A stretch of 64,000 nt of DNA from Sphingobacteriaceae bacterium (GCA_030682795.1 JAUXNJ010000008.1:82753-146752); one strand, 5' to 3'; shown: positions 24,023 to 32,158, counted from the first letter of the stretch. A program made the numbers and translations. Notes: generated by a model not told the origin, from the letters alone.

Positions 24023-25615
24023 ATGCAAGAACGGTTCGATTTTATAGTAGTGGGTTCGGGAATTGCCGGTTTGAGCTTCGGCTTGAAGGCTGCGCAGCTC
24101 GGCAAAGTGTGCATCATCACCAAAAGTGATGAGGATGAATCGAACACCAAATATGCCCAAGGCGGCGTGGCGGTGGTTACGGATCTGCTGAAAGACAGCT
24201 TCGACCAGCACGTGGCCGATACCTTGGATGCCGGCGATGGGGCTTGCGATTCTGCCATCGTACAAATGGTGGTGGAAGAAGGACCAGCGGGCATTCAGGA
24301 GATTATTCAGATGGGGGCGCAGTTCGACCGCACCGACAGCGGTGCGTATGACCTGGCGAGGGAAGGCGGTCACAGCGTGGGCCGGGTGCTGCATCACAAA
24401 GACATGACAGGTTTTGAAATCGAACGCACCTTGCTCAGTCAAGTGTACGAACATTCCAACATAACCCTCTATAGTCATAAGTTCGCCATCGACCTCATTA
24501 CACAGCACCATTTAGGCGAGGAGGTGACCAAAAAGCGCACAGACATAGCGTGCTATGGTATTTATGCCCTCAATACCTTCAACCAAAGCATCGAAACCAT
24601 TTTGGGTCGGGTGGTGGTATTGGCAACGGGTGGCGCTGGACAGGTGTACACAAGCACCACCAATCCCCTCATTGCCACTGGTGATGGCATTGCCATGGCC
24701 TACCGGGCCAAAGCGCGGCTGCAGAACATGGAGTTTATCCAGTTTCACCCCACGGCTTTGTACAATCCGGGCGAGCACCCCGCTTTTTTGATTTCCGAAG
24801 CCGTGCGCGGCTATGGTGGGGTGCTTAAAACCGCACAAGGGCAGGAGTTTATGCATTTGTACGACAAACGCAAATCGCTCGCCCCGCGCGACATTGTGGC
24901 CCGGGCCATTGACAGCGAGCTTAAAAAATCGGGGGCCGATTATGTGTTGCTCGACGCCACGCACATTCCCAAGACCACCATGCTGTCGCATTTCCCCAAT
25001 ATCTACCAAAAATGCCTCAGCATTGGCATTGATATGTCGAAAGAGCCAGTGCCGGTGGTGCCCGCCATGCATTATTTGGTGGGCGGCATCCAGGTAAATG
25101 CGCAGGGCCGCACCAGCATCCAAAACCTGTATGCCTGCGGCGAGTGCGCCAGTACGGGTTTGCATGGCGCCAACCGACTAGCGTCTAATTCCTTGCTTGA
25201 AGCTGTGGTATTCGCCAATCGCATTTATAAAGATGTGGAGGCACACTGGCAGCAAATTGAATTCAGAACCGATATTCCTAGCTGGAACGACGCCGGCACT
25301 TCGGTGCCCGATGAGCAAATCCTCATCAGCCAAAACCTCCGCGAAACCCAGGCCATCATGAGTGCCTATGTGGGCATCGTACGCAACGATTTGCGCTTGG
25401 AACGCGCCTGGAACCGACTGCACATTTTGCACCAAGAAACCGAGTGGCTGTATGCCAAAAGCAAGCTGTCGGTGCCCCTGCTCGAGCAGCGGAACATCCT
25501 CAAGGTGGCCTATTGCATCATTAAATCGGCCCGACAGCGCACCGAAAGCCGCGGTCTGCACTTTACCACCGATTATCCAGCCAAGCAAGCGCCTTTTGTG
25601 GATACGGTGATTTAA
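24023..25615 (+). CDS. nadB: L-aspartate oxidase
   Basis: A 530-residue flavoprotein that oxidises aspartate to iminoaspartate, the first step of NAD synthesis. The FAD-binding GSGIAGLSFGLKAAQLG is at the N-terminus. ESNTKYAQGGVA, REGGHSVGRVLH, EFIQFHPTALY and GECASTGLHGANRLASNSLLE are typical NadB motifs. The ATG at 24023 starts 5 residues before the FAD-binding segment. A longer start at 23996 adds residues without similarity. No nadA or nadC is adjacent. The flanking genes on both sides are in the opposite direction, so it is monocistronic. Confidence 0.97.
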   Translation: MQERFDFIVVGSGIAGLSFGLKAAQLGKVCIITKSDEDESNTKYAQGGVAVVTDLLKDSFDQHVADTLDAGDGACDSAIVQMVVEEGPAGIQEIIQMGAQFDRTDSGAYDLAREGGHSVGRVLHHKDMTGFEIERTLLSQVYEHSNITLYSHKFAIDLITQHHLGEEVTKKRTDIACYGIYALNTFNQSIETILGRVVVLATGGAGQVYTSTTNPLIATGDGIAMAYRAKARLQNMEFIQFHPTALYNPGEHPAFLISEAVRGYGGVLKTAQGQEFMHLYDKRKSLAPRDIVARAIDSELKKSGADYVLLDATHIPKTTMLSHFPNIYQKCLSIGIDMSKEPVPVVPAMHYLVGGIQVNAQGRTSIQNLYACGECASTGLHGANRLASNSLLEAVVFANRIYKDVEAHWQQIEFRTDIPSWNDAGTSVPDEQILISQNLRETQAIMSAYVGIVRNDLRLERAWNRLHILHQETEWLYAKSKLSVPLLEQRNILKVAYCIIKSARQRTESRGLHFTTDYPAKQAPFVDTVI

Positions 25616-25663
25616 ACCAAAGTAAGGTATGATTTGAATAAAACAAGAAATAATCTAATGAAG

Positions 25664-25978
25664 CTATTTTTTGCTTCTGATGATTTCTAAAAGGCGTTTA
25701 GGGTCTTGTCTGTTATCCCAAAATGCAATGATGAAAATAGCCTTCTCAGTGATTTTGTAGAAAATGCTGTAGTGTCCTAAGGGTGCCATTCTAACGGCTT
25801 CCATATGAGTTGCACGAAATAGCTTGGGGTTATCAGCTATTTGAAGCGTTTTTTTGGTGACAATTTTAAGGAGCGCTTCTGCAAATAATTTTGATTTGTT
25901 TCGATTTACCCAATATTCAAGCACTCCAATCAGCTGAATATCAGCCGTGCGAGTCCAAATTATTTCCCTTTGAGCCAC
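25664..25978 (-). CDS. ParE/RelE-family toxin
   Basis: A 104-residue protein of the RelE/ParE (plasmid stabilisation) fold. Family wording includes IIWTRTADIQLIGVLEYWVN at the start, PLGHYSIFYKITEKAIFI and FWDNRQDPKRL at the end. RelE-like members cleave mRNA at the ribosome and ParE-like ones attack gyrase; which applies here is not clear from sequence. It overlaps the upstream antitoxin-like gene by 19 nt. Confidence 0.85.
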   Translation of the reverse strand: MAQREIIWTRTADIQLIGVLEYWVNRNKSKLFAEALLKIVTKKTLQIADNPKLFRATHMEAVRMAPLGHYSIFYKITEKAIFIIAFWDNRQDPKRLLEIIRSKK

Positions 25979-26202
25979 TCTAAGTTTCTGGCAATCATAG
26001 CCTCTTGTGAAATCAGATTACCTGTCTCGATATCTTGTTGGCTCATTTCGAGCATCAATAGTTGCTCTTCCGACAAGTTGTTGCCGGTAGGTTTGGGAGA
26101 ACTAGAGGAAACGAGTTGGTCAAGCGCCAACAAGAGCTCTCTATCCTTGATAGCCAGTATTTTTTCTATTAATCCGCTCCTTAGGGTATTTACGGTACTC
26201 AT
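25960..26202 (-). CDS. Antitoxin of the ParE/RelE-type pair
   Basis: An 80-residue acidic protein directly upstream of the toxin and overlapping it by 19 nt. It has a helical N-terminus (LRSGLIEKILAIKDRELLLA), a Ser/Pro linker and an acidic C-terminus ending in MIARNLEWLKGK. This layout is common for Bacteroidota antitoxins with a toxin-wrapping C-terminal tail. A -7 element TATTTTTG lies at 26229-26236. No HTH motif is certain. Confidence 0.75.
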   Translation of the reverse strand: MSTVNTLRSGLIEKILAIKDRELLLALDQLVSSSSPKPTGNNLSEEQLLMLEMSQQDIETGNLISQEAMIARNLEWLKGK

Positions 26203-26228
26203 ATCATGGCATTTTATTGGTGCTAAAT

Positions 26229-26236
26229 CAAAAATA
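26229..26236 (-). promoter_or_regulatory. -7 promoter element TATTTTTG of the toxin-antitoxin pair
   Basis: An exact TAnnTTTG match, 26 nt upstream of the antitoxin ATG. It separates this pair from the exported protein gene upstream, whose stop at 26245 is only 9 bp away. Confidence 0.5.
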
Positions 26237-26244
26237 CGATTTGT

Positions 26245-27054
26245 TTACGAAATAGCTTCAATCCCCTTCAAACGCCCCCGGAAGTATTCAAAGGCCCCTT
26301 CTTCGGGCAACTGCCAAAGGGCCCGCATGCTGCTCGGGATTTGTAAGCCGTTATGGCTTTTCCAGGCATCTACATAAATGAAGTAGGGCAGTTTTTTGTA
26401 TTTGTTTTTGCCCAGGTCGTAAAAGCGGTCTTGCGTTTCGAAGCGCTTGAACAGCCCTTTTTCATCGAAATAGAAGTCGCCCTGCACCGTAAATCGGTCG
26501 TGCTTCAAGGTGCCACGGACATGGCCGGCTTTGATTTCTTCCCAAGTCACATACGACTGCAACATGCAGGCTGGCAGCAGCATAAATTCGGCAAAAGCAG
26601 TGATGAGCGCCGACTGCGTAACCGCCCCACCCTCGCCGCTAATCACAGGGAAAAGGCCAAAAAGCTTGCCTTTCATTTCCCCTTCGCCATCGAAGTATTT
26701 GTCGCGGCCCGACAAAGGCATGTCGAGGAATTCCATGTGAGCCAGGCGGCCAAGTGGCATGGCGCTGTTGTATTGCTGCATTTTCATTTCCCCCCATTCG
26801 CTGCCAAAACCCACTTTGAGCCAGGCTTGCTCCCATTGCACCTGGGCTTGGAGCTCGATGGGGCGGCCCATATAACCAGCTGCCAGCAGGTATTTTTGCA
26901 AGGTAGGAGGTAGAGGGGCGATGGTGGCCGAATCAAAAACGCCTTCCTGGACGGCCGGCACCCGCGCCATCAAAGCGCTTTTTTCAGATTCGTACATCTT
27001 TTCGGGCGACTGACAAGCCACCGCTATCAAAGCAATCCACCACCATTTTTTCAT
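26245..27054 (-). CDS. DUF6920/DUF6544-like lipoprotein
   Basis: A 269-residue putative lipoprotein. The N-terminus MKKWWWIALIAVACQSPEK has a lipobox-like VAC, with the Cys at residue 14. The body begins with LPPTLQKYLLAAG and contains a WGEMKMQQYNSAMP segment, which I recall as the DUF6544/DUF6920 family. The function is unknown. A -7 element (TAAATTTG) ends 4 nt before the ATG. The next gene downstream in the same direction is the toxin-antitoxin pair, which has its own promoter. Confidence 0.8.
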   Translation of the reverse strand: MKKWWWIALIAVACQSPEKMYESEKSALMARVPAVQEGVFDSATIAPLPPTLQKYLLAAGYMGRPIELQAQVQWEQAWLKVGFGSEWGEMKMQQYNSAMPLGRLAHMEFLDMPLSGRDKYFDGEGEMKGKLFGLFPVISGEGGAVTQSALITAFAEFMLLPACMLQSYVTWEEIKAGHVRGTLKHDRFTVQGDFYFDEKGLFKRFETQDRFYDLGKNKYKKLPYFIYVDAWKSHNGLQIPSSMRALWQLPEEGAFEYFRGRLKGIEAIS

Positions 27055-27058
27055 GCTG

Positions 27059-27066
27059 CAAATTTA
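27059..27066 (-). promoter_or_regulatory. -7 promoter element TAAATTTG of the DUF6920-like gene
   Basis: An exact TAnnTTTG match, 4 nt before the ATG at 27054. This is the same near-leaderless layout seen at several genes in this window. Confidence 0.6.
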
Positions 27067-27089
27067 CGGTGCTCCCGGGTTATTTGTGA

Positions 27090-29024
27090 TTATTGGGCCA
27101 GGATTAACTTTTTAGTCGCCTGTTCATTGCCTGATTGTAGCTGCAGCAAATACATCCCAGGTTGTAGCCATTGTGTTAAACGAATTTCTTGATAGAGTTG
27201 CTCCGCTGGCACAAATTGCCAGTGCAGCAAACGCCCTTGGAGGTCGTAAAGTCGCAGTTCGGCATTGGGCTGGAGGTCAAAAGGCAGTTGGAGTTGCAAT
27301 ACATCGTTGTTCAAACTGGCGAAGAAGTTGCCTTGCTGCAAGCTGCTTAGCCGCTGCACCACAGCTGGCTCGCTGAGCACAAAAATATCTGGGTCAAAAA
27401 CCAGACTGTCGATGGTAAAGGGCACAATCACAACATCGCTGCGCTGTGAACCGCGGAAGTCGATGTGAATATCAAGACTATCGCCATCGCCATAAGCCCG
27501 TATCGGTAATTTCTGCGCAAATGGCAGTCCTTGCGGAAGCAACTGTCGGGTATGCAGCTTTAACTGGTTACCCTGCTGCTGCCAATTTACTTGGTAGCGC
27601 GGATAGCCTGCCCCGTAAATGTAGCGGTCGAAATAGCCTCGCAAATCTTGCCCACTGGCCTGCTCCAAAAAATACCTGATGTGCTCGGTGGTGGCAAAAC
27701 CCCAACTGAGTTGCGGGTCGTTCATATAGCTGCGCAAGCCCGCAAACATGGCGCTGTCGCCAATTTGGTAGCGCAAACCATGTAGTACAAAGCTGGCCTT
27801 GTGGTAGGTGAGCCGTTGTGAAAAGATGGTGGTGGTGAGGGCAGTGTCGCGCACAAAGATGCTACCTTCGGGCACGCGAAGGGCAGAAAGCCGGGTCAAA
27901 TGCTTCCAGCCGGGCCACCAAAAGCCGTTGTCGAGTAGGTCTTCGAGACATAAACTCACCATCCAAGTGGCAAAACCTTCATTTACCCAGATGTCGCGCC
28001 AACTCGCACACGTTATTTTGTTGCCAAACCACTGGTGGGCCAGCTCATGCACCATCAAACTGTAGTCCCAACTACCCATGCTGCTCATGGTGCTGTGCTC
28101 CATTCCCCCCGAAAAAATGCTGATTTGCATGTGTCCGTATTTTTCGGTGAGGTAGGGGTAAGGGCCAAACAAATCGCTGAAGCGCTGCAGCATAGGGGGT
28201 AGCAGCTCGCGCAAGCGGGGGAAGGCATAAGCCGTGTCTTCGAGATACACATAGTCTTGCACAAATACTGTATCGGTACTGCCGGCAATGGGAATGCGCT
28301 GCTCGAGCACTTCATATTCGCTAACAGCGAGTCCGAGCAAGTAAGGTGGCATGCTGTAGTGGTGTTGCCAATGGTAGGTTACGCGGCCACCCAGCGTATC
28401 GATGCGCTGCAGAAGACCTGGGCCACCCGAACGATAGCCAATGGGGATGTTCACCGACAACCAGGTACTATCGGCGCGGATGCCCAAGGTTTGGAAAGCT
28501 GGCCACCAATCTCTACAACCGTAAGGCTGCGAGAGGGTCCAGAGCACGGGCACGCTGTCGGGCCCATGTTTGGCGGTCATAAACGAGCCAAAGCCATTGG
28601 GGTTCACGGGTGGAATACCAGCATATTGCACGCTAAATTCGAGGGTAGAATCTGCTGGCCACAGGCCATTGGGGGCCGGTAACAGCAGCTGCAAGGGGTT
28701 TTGGGAGAAGGAAAGGCTTTGGTTGCCGCTCCAAACCGAGTCTACCTGCAAGGCGGCATCTAGGTCTATAGCCAACTGCGGTCGCGCTTCCGTGAGCTGC
28801 AATCGATAGTGCACCTGCCCGCTGATGTGGCGCACTGCTGGGTCGAGCGCAATGCTGAGGTGCTGTTTAAAGATGCGAACTGGGTTAAAATCGGCGCTTA
28901 CGGCCACACGGTTCTGGGAATGAGGATGCATTTTGCAGCCGCCCATTAGCTCAGGAACTTGTCCGTAAGCTTTCCAAGCCATTAGCTGAAGCAGCCCGAT
29001 GATTATGATAAATCCTTTTCCCAT
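27090..29024 (-). CDS. M1 family metallopeptidase with T9SS sorting domain
   Basis: A 644-residue exported aminopeptidase-like protein. The signal peptide (about residues 1-22, MGKGFIIIIGLLQLMAWKAYG) is followed by an M1 N-terminal beta domain and the catalytic domain. The zinc site HELAHQWFGNK is followed by the second Glu in WVNEGFATW. The exopeptidase motif, usually GxMEN, reads GGMEHS here. The C-terminus (ELRLYDLQGRLL, then PGMYLLQLQ) is a T9SS sorting domain. It probably trims peptides at or outside the cell surface. A -7 element ends 5 nt before the ATG. Confidence 0.94.
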   Translation of the reverse strand: MGKGFIIIIGLLQLMAWKAYGQVPELMGGCKMHPHSQNRVAVSADFNPVRIFKQHLSIALDPAVRHISGQVHYRLQLTEARPQLAIDLDAALQVDSVWSGNQSLSFSQNPLQLLLPAPNGLWPADSTLEFSVQYAGIPPVNPNGFGSFMTAKHGPDSVPVLWTLSQPYGCRDWWPAFQTLGIRADSTWLSVNIPIGYRSGGPGLLQRIDTLGGRVTYHWQHHYSMPPYLLGLAVSEYEVLEQRIPIAGSTDTVFVQDYVYLEDTAYAFPRLRELLPPMLQRFSDLFGPYPYLTEKYGHMQISIFSGGMEHSTMSSMGSWDYSLMVHELAHQWFGNKITCASWRDIWVNEGFATWMVSLCLEDLLDNGFWWPGWKHLTRLSALRVPEGSIFVRDTALTTTIFSQRLTYHKASFVLHGLRYQIGDSAMFAGLRSYMNDPQLSWGFATTEHIRYFLEQASGQDLRGYFDRYIYGAGYPRYQVNWQQQGNQLKLHTRQLLPQGLPFAQKLPIRAYGDGDSLDIHIDFRGSQRSDVVIVPFTIDSLVFDPDIFVLSEPAVVQRLSSLQQGNFFASLNNDVLQLQLPFDLQPNAELRLYDLQGRLLHWQFVPAEQLYQEIRLTQWLQPGMYLLQLQSGNEQATKKLILAQ

Positions 29025-29029
29025 TTCAA

Positions 29030-29037
29030 CAAAAATA
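29030..29037 (-). promoter_or_regulatory. -7 promoter element TATTTTTG of the M1 peptidase gene
   Basis: An exact TAnnTTTG match, 5 nt before the ATG at 29024. Confidence 0.6.
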
Positions 29038-29089
29038 ACAGCAAAATTTTCATTTTGTTGGGATGCTGGTTAGGAACGGCTTGAATTGC

Positions 29090-29127
29090 AAATGGCCAGT
29101 GCTACTGTTGTAGCGACTGGCCATTTG
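29090..29127. repeat. Long imperfect hairpin after the 31-aa membrane peptide gene
   Basis: AAATGGCCAGT pairs with ACTGGCCATTT (11 bp). Inside it GCTAC pairs with GTAGC (5 bp) around a TGTT loop, with one unpaired G. Neither strand has a T-run directly after it, so a simple terminator is doubtful. It lies 15 bp beyond the stop of the 31-residue peptide and could be an RNA-stabilising structure. Confidence 0.65.
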
Positions 29128-29142
29128 AGAAAGGTTGTCTTT

Positions 29143-29238
29143 TTATTTTTGATGACGTCTCGACCGCTGTGCTGCGTAAAAGGGCAACACGAGAATGGCG
29201 AGCATGATCACAGTAACTACGATGGTTCCGGTATCCAT
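29143..29238 (-). CDS. Small single-pass membrane peptide (31 aa)
   Basis: ATG at 29238-29236 to TAA at 29145-29143 encodes MDTGTIVVTVIMLAILVLPF and then a basic tail AAQRSRRHQK. The first 22 residues are a single membrane helix; the tail has five or six positive residues and should lie in the cytosol. This is the typical architecture of regulatory or subunit-like bacterial microproteins. It sits between a terminator-like palindrome upstream and a long hairpin downstream, so it may have its own transcript. The family is not known to me. Confidence 0.6.
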   Translation of the reverse strand: MDTGTIVVTVIMLAILVLPFYAAQRSRRHQK

Positions 29239-29260
29239 GATTTTGAATGTTTAGGTGAGT

Positions 29261-29284
29261 GAAAAGAAAAGACCTGCAGGTCTT
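29261..29284 (-). terminator. Palindromic terminator after the 29302-29649 gene
   Basis: AAGACCTGCAGGTCTT (29269-29284) is a perfect 16-bp palindrome. On the minus strand the tail TTTCTTTTC follows. It lies 18 bp past the stop at 29302 and 31 bp before the start of the 31-residue peptide. Confidence 0.6.
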
Positions 29285-29301
29285 GGCGCAAGCAGCGCTA
29301 C

Positions 29302-29649
29302 TCAGCTAAACTCGTGGAAGGGAAAAAGCAAGCGCCGTTTTTGCTCCCAAGCGCAAGCATATGCAACGGCCTGCCCGAATACATTCACCGGTGCAAAAGC
29401 ATCGGTGACGGTCCAATGGCCTCTTTTAGCTACAAAGCCTGGCAGACTTTCAAATGTGGGCAGTTGGTGTTTTGAGCTAATTTGGATGCTTGGACTGAGG
29501 GGTAGCCAGGCATCCCCAGCCTGTGGCTTGGCAATTTGTTCAGCGATGAGCTCGCTGGTGATGACTGAGGTGGGTTTCGATTCGGTGGTTAACCAAAACA
29601 AACCCAGCAGCAGGGCACACAAAAAAGTCAAATCGCGCAAGGCTTTCAC
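29302..29649 (-). CDS. Hypothetical membrane-anchored or exported protein (115 aa)
   Basis: A 115-residue protein with an N-terminal hydrophobic segment (LTFLCALLLGLFWLTTES) that is a signal anchor or uncleaved signal. The rest has no recognised domain. It uses a GTG start at 29649. A TAGCTTTG element ends 4 nt before that GTG, and a palindromic terminator follows the stop; both support the minus strand. A plus-strand frame across the same region (29255-29680) lacks such signals and is probably a shadow. Confidence 0.65.
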   Translation of the reverse strand: MKALRDLTFLCALLLGLFWLTTESKPTSVITSELIAEQIAKPQAGDAWLPLSPSIQISSKHQLPTFESLPGFVAKRGHWTVTDAFAPVNVFGQAVAYACAWEQKRRLLFPFHEFS

Positions 29650-29653
29650 GCCA

Positions 29654-29661
29654 CAAAGCTA
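29654..29661 (-). promoter_or_regulatory. -7 promoter element TAGCTTTG of the 115-aa protein gene
   Basis: An exact TAnnTTTG match, 4 nt before the GTG at 29649. Confidence 0.55.
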
Positions 29662-29966
29662 CGTGCTTTTTTCAATTTGAGACCACAGCATGGCATGGGC
29701 TGTTACATGAAATTTGCTTGGAAAAGGATTTACGGCATATAGCGATGTAAGGAACAGTAAAGAGCAGGACATTATTGCGCGAGATAGGACTAGTGTTTCC
29801 GTTTTTTGAGTGGACTTTCATTTTTCATAGGAATTTTGAAAGTTCATTTTCATTTTTCATAGTTTTTGAACGGGATAATAGCAGAATAGACGGCTGCGTT
29901 CCGACGAAATGGCTTGAGCCTGCGCCCTTTATCCATCAAGCCCAAACCATTTTGCGCAAAAAAGGT
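29662..29966. other. Intergenic region upstream of ahcY
   Basis: About 305 bp with no convincing gene. The frame of ahcY is open back to 29775, but the extra residues have no family similarity. It contains the 15-bp direct repeat at 29816-29862 and a T-rich stretch between the repeats. It probably holds upstream regulatory sequence for ahcY. Confidence 0.55.
29816..29862 (+). repeat. 15-bp direct repeat TTTCATTTTTCATAG
   Basis: Two exact copies at 29816-29830 and 29848-29862, 32 bp apart start to start, which is about three helical turns. Between them lies TTGAAAGTTCA (29836-29846), an 11-mer also found in the ileS tandem repeat. They lie 105-150 bp upstream of the ahcY promoter element. Confidence 0.7.
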
Positions 29967-29974
29967 TATCTTTG
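29967..29974 (+). promoter_or_regulatory. -7 promoter element TATCTTTG of ahcY
   Basis: An exact TAnnTTTG match, 40 nt before the ATG at 30015. A TTTG at 29951 is too close to be the -33 element. Confidence 0.6.
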
Positions 29975-30014
29975 CACTTCATTTCCTTTAGAAAACCATA
30001 GAATTTTATATCAC

Positions 30015-31322
30015 ATGATTGAAACAGCACAGAAGTTCAAAGTAAAAGACATCTCACTTGCTGAGTGGGGTCGCAAAGAAATTAAATTGGCGGAAGCCGA
30101 AATGCCTGGTTTGATGGCCTTGCGCGAAGAATTTGGCGCATCTAAGCCGCTCAAAGGCGCGCGCATCGCAGGATGTTTACACATGACCATTCAAACCGCT
30201 GTGCTCATCGAAACCCTCGTAGAATTGGGTGCCGAAGTAAGCTGGTCGAGCTGCAACATTTTCTCTACACAAGACCATGCCGCTGCGGCCATTGCTGCTG
30301 CTGGCATTCCTGTATATGCTTGGAAAGGCATGACCGAAGAAGAGTATGAGTGGTGCATTGAACAAACCCTCTACGCTTTTGAAGGTGGTCAGCCCTTGAA
30401 CATGATTTTGGACGATGGTGGTGACTTGACCAATGTGGTATTGGACAGTAACCCTGAATTGGCCAAAGGCATCCGTGGTATTTCTGAAGAAACCACTACC
30501 GGTGTAGCCCGTTTGTATAAGCGCGTACGCGAAGGCAGCTTGCCGATGCCAGCTATCAACGTTAACGACTCGGTTACCAAGTCTAAGTTCGACAACAAAT
30601 ACGGCTGTCGCGAATCAGCAGTAGATGCGGTTCGTCGCGCTACCGACATCATGATGGCAGGTAAAGTGGTGGTAGTATGTGGCTACGGCGACGTAGGTAA
30701 AGGTACTGCGGAGTCGTTCCGTGGCGCTGGTGCCCGTGTAATTGTGACCGAAATTGACCCAATTTGTGCTTTGCAAGCCGCCATGGATGGCTACGAAGTG
30801 AAGCGTTTGGATAGCGTAATCGATAAAGTAGACATCGTGGTAACTGCTACTGGTAACTACAACATCGTAAACGAGAAGCACTTCACTAGAATGAAGGACA
30901 AGACCATCGTTTGTAATATCGGTCACTTCGACAACGAAATTGACATGGCTTGGTTGAACAGCAACTATAAGCACACCAAATACACGGTGAAGCCACAGGT
31001 AGATGTGTACGAGATCAATGGCAACGAAATCATCATTTTGGCTGAAGGTCGTTTGGTGAACTTAGGTTGTGCCATGGGCCACCCGAGCTTCGTAATGTCG
31101 AACTCTTTCACCAACCAAACCTTGGCACAAATGGAGTTGTGGAGCAATAATAGCCAGTACAAAAACGATGTTTATGTATTGCCGAAGCACCTCGATGAAA
31201 AAGTAGCCATGTTGCACCTTGCCAAAATTGGCGTGGAGCTGGAGACTTTAAGTTCTGTACAAGCCGATTACATTGGCGTAGAAGTAACTGGGCCGTTCAA
31301 ATCAGATATGTATCGCTACTAA
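30015..31322 (+). CDS. ahcY: Adenosylhomocysteinase
   Basis: A 435-residue NAD-dependent enzyme that splits S-adenosylhomocysteine into homocysteine and adenosine, clearing the inhibitor of methyltransferases. Family motifs are [35 protein letters not shown], the Rossmann [20 protein letters not shown], and the C-terminal [13 protein letters not shown] and KSDMYRY. The ATG at 30015 gives the usual length. An upstream start at 29775 would add 80 residues lacking similarity and would lie upstream of the promoter element. It is monocistronic, with a strong terminator. Confidence 0.97.
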   Translation: MIETAQKFKVKDISLAEWGRKEIKLAEAEMPGLMALREEFGASKPLKGARIAGCLHMTIQTAVLIETLVELGAEVSWSSCNIFSTQDHAAAAIAAAGIPVYAWKGMTEEEYEWCIEQTLYAFEGGQPLNMILDDGGDLTNVVLDSNPELAKGIRGISEETTTGVARLYKRVREGSLPMPAINVNDSVTKSKFDNKYGCRESAVDAVRRATDIMMAGKVVVVCGYGDVGKGTAESFRGAGARVIVTEIDPICALQAAMDGYEVKRLDSVIDKVDIVVTATGNYNIVNEKHFTRMKDKTIVCNIGHFDNEIDMAWLNSNYKHTKYTVKPQVDVYEINGNEIIILAEGRLVNLGCAMGHPSFVMSNSFTNQTLAQMELWSNNSQYKNDVYVLPKHLDEKVAMLHLAKIGVELETLSSVQADYIGVEVTGPFKSDMYRY

Positions 31323-31324
31323 GC

Positions 31325-31353
31325 AAAAGGCCCCTTTCGAGGGGCTTTTTTTT
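31325..31353 (+). terminator. Terminator after ahcY
   Basis: CCCC pairs with GGGG, extended by AAAG/CTTT with one bulged G, and is followed by a run of eight Ts. It lies directly after the ahcY stop and 20 bp before the next gene. Confidence 0.85.
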
Positions 31354-31372
31354 ACCTTTTAAATTTATACTT

Positions 31373-31885
31373 ATGACAATCAAACATCTTTTATTCATCC
31401 CAGCCTTTGCTTTGGTAGTGGCTTGTGGAAACAGCAATACGGAAGAAAAGGCCGAGGGCATGGACCACAGCGGTCATGACCACAGTGCCATGGAGCACGG
31501 TGAAGGCACCATCGACACCACAGGTTTAGGCGTTGCCTATCCGGCCGGTGGTCGTGTATATTTTGCTAATCTCGAAAACGGTCAGCAAATCAAATTGCCT
31601 TTTACCCTTCAAATGGGTATTGAAGGTATGGAGGTAGAGGCAGCAGGTCCAATCAACTACGGTCGCGGTCACCACCACATCATCATTGATGGGAGCTTTA
31701 TGGCCGCTGGCAGCAGTGTGCCTTTCGACGGACAGCACATTCACTTTGGCAAGGGTCAAACCGAGTTTCAGCTGGATAGTTTGGAAGTGGGTAAGCACAC
31801 CCTCACGCTGCAATTCGCTAATGGTGCACATTTGAGCTATGGCGAAGGCCTCAGCAACACCATTACGGTTGAAGTAGTAAAGTAA
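31373..31885 (+). CDS. His-rich lipoprotein with DUF4399 domain
   Basis: A 170-residue lipoprotein. The signal peptide ends in the lipobox VVAC, with the Cys at residue 18. A His/Asp-rich linker (MDHSGHDHSAMEHGEG) follows, then a DUF4399 domain containing GRGHHHIIIDG and DGQHIHFGKGQTE. The His pattern suggests binding of copper, zinc or nickel in the periplasm, but the function of DUF4399 is not established. It has a TACCTTTT sequence upstream, one mismatch from the -7 consensus. Confidence 0.87.
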   Translation: MTIKHLLFIPAFALVVACGNSNTEEKAEGMDHSGHDHSAMEHGEGTIDTTGLGVAYPAGGRVYFANLENGQQIKLPFTLQMGIEGMEVEAAGPINYGRGHHHIIIDGSFMAAGSSVPFDGQHIHFGKGQTEFQLDSLEVGKHTLTLQFANGAHLSYGEGLSNTITVEVVK

Positions 31886-31921
31886 TAATGTAGGCGGTCT
31901 GCTATTTTTTTTGGTAGGTTA

Positions 31922-31952
31922 TTGGACTTATTCATAACGACTCCTATATTTG
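31922..31952 (+). promoter_or_regulatory. Promoter of tRNA-Gln (-33 TTG, -7 TATATTTG)
   Basis: TTG at 31922-31924 and TATATTTG at 31945-31952 are separated by 20 bp, fitting the Bacteroidota housekeeping promoter. This is the most complete promoter in the window. The mature tRNA starts 16 bp downstream of the -7 element. Confidence 0.75.
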
Positions 31953-31967
31953 CAGTCCAATTGCAAT

Positions 31968-32040
31968 TGGCCGATGGTGTAATTGGCAACACGTCTGATT
32001 TTGGTTCAGAAGAGTCCAGGTTCGAGACCTGGTCGGCCAA
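31968..32040 (+). tRNA. tRNA-Gln (TTG anticodon)
   Basis: All four arms fold. The acceptor is TGGCCGA with TCGGCCA, with a U1-A72 pair as is usual for tRNA-Gln. The D stem is GTGT/ACAC. The anticodon stem is TCTGA/TCAGA with loop TTTTGGT (anticodon TTG at 32001-32003). The variable loop is 5 nt, and the T arm is CCAGG/CCTGG with loop TTCGAGA. Base 32040 is the discriminator A. The CCA end is not encoded. Confidence 0.97.
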
Positions 32041-32042
32041 CG

Positions 32043-32071
32043 AGCCCCACTTGAAAAAGTGGGGCTTTTTT
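32043..32071 (+). terminator. Terminator of tRNA-Gln
   Basis: AGCCCCACTT and AAGTGGGGCT form a perfect 10-bp stem with a GAAA tetraloop and are followed by six Ts. It begins 3 nt after the tRNA. Confidence 0.92.
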
Positions 32072-32131
32072 CATGTAGAAGGCTTTTGGCCAGATATGCC
32101 GAGCTTTACATCTAACTCTTAGCTTAATTTG

Positions 32132-32139
32132 TATTTTTG
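32132..32139 (+). promoter_or_regulatory. -7 promoter element TATTTTTG of the amino-acid dehydrogenase gene
   Basis: An exact TAnnTTTG match, 19 nt before the ATG at 32159. Confidence 0.6.
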
Positions 32140-32158
32140 CGCCAGAATTTAATTTATC

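Noticed and set aside
23942-25165. Two long minus-strand frames (189 and 217 codons) opposite nadB
   Set aside because: They are antisense shadows of a complete NadB; neither has a domain or promoter element.
29255-29680. 141-codon plus-strand frame overlapping the 115-aa minus-strand gene
   Set aside because: The minus strand has a promoter element 4 nt before its GTG, a membrane segment and a terminator; the plus frame has none of these.
29775-30014. 80-codon upstream extension of ahcY
   Set aside because: It has no similarity to the family and would start upstream of the promoter element at 29967-29974.
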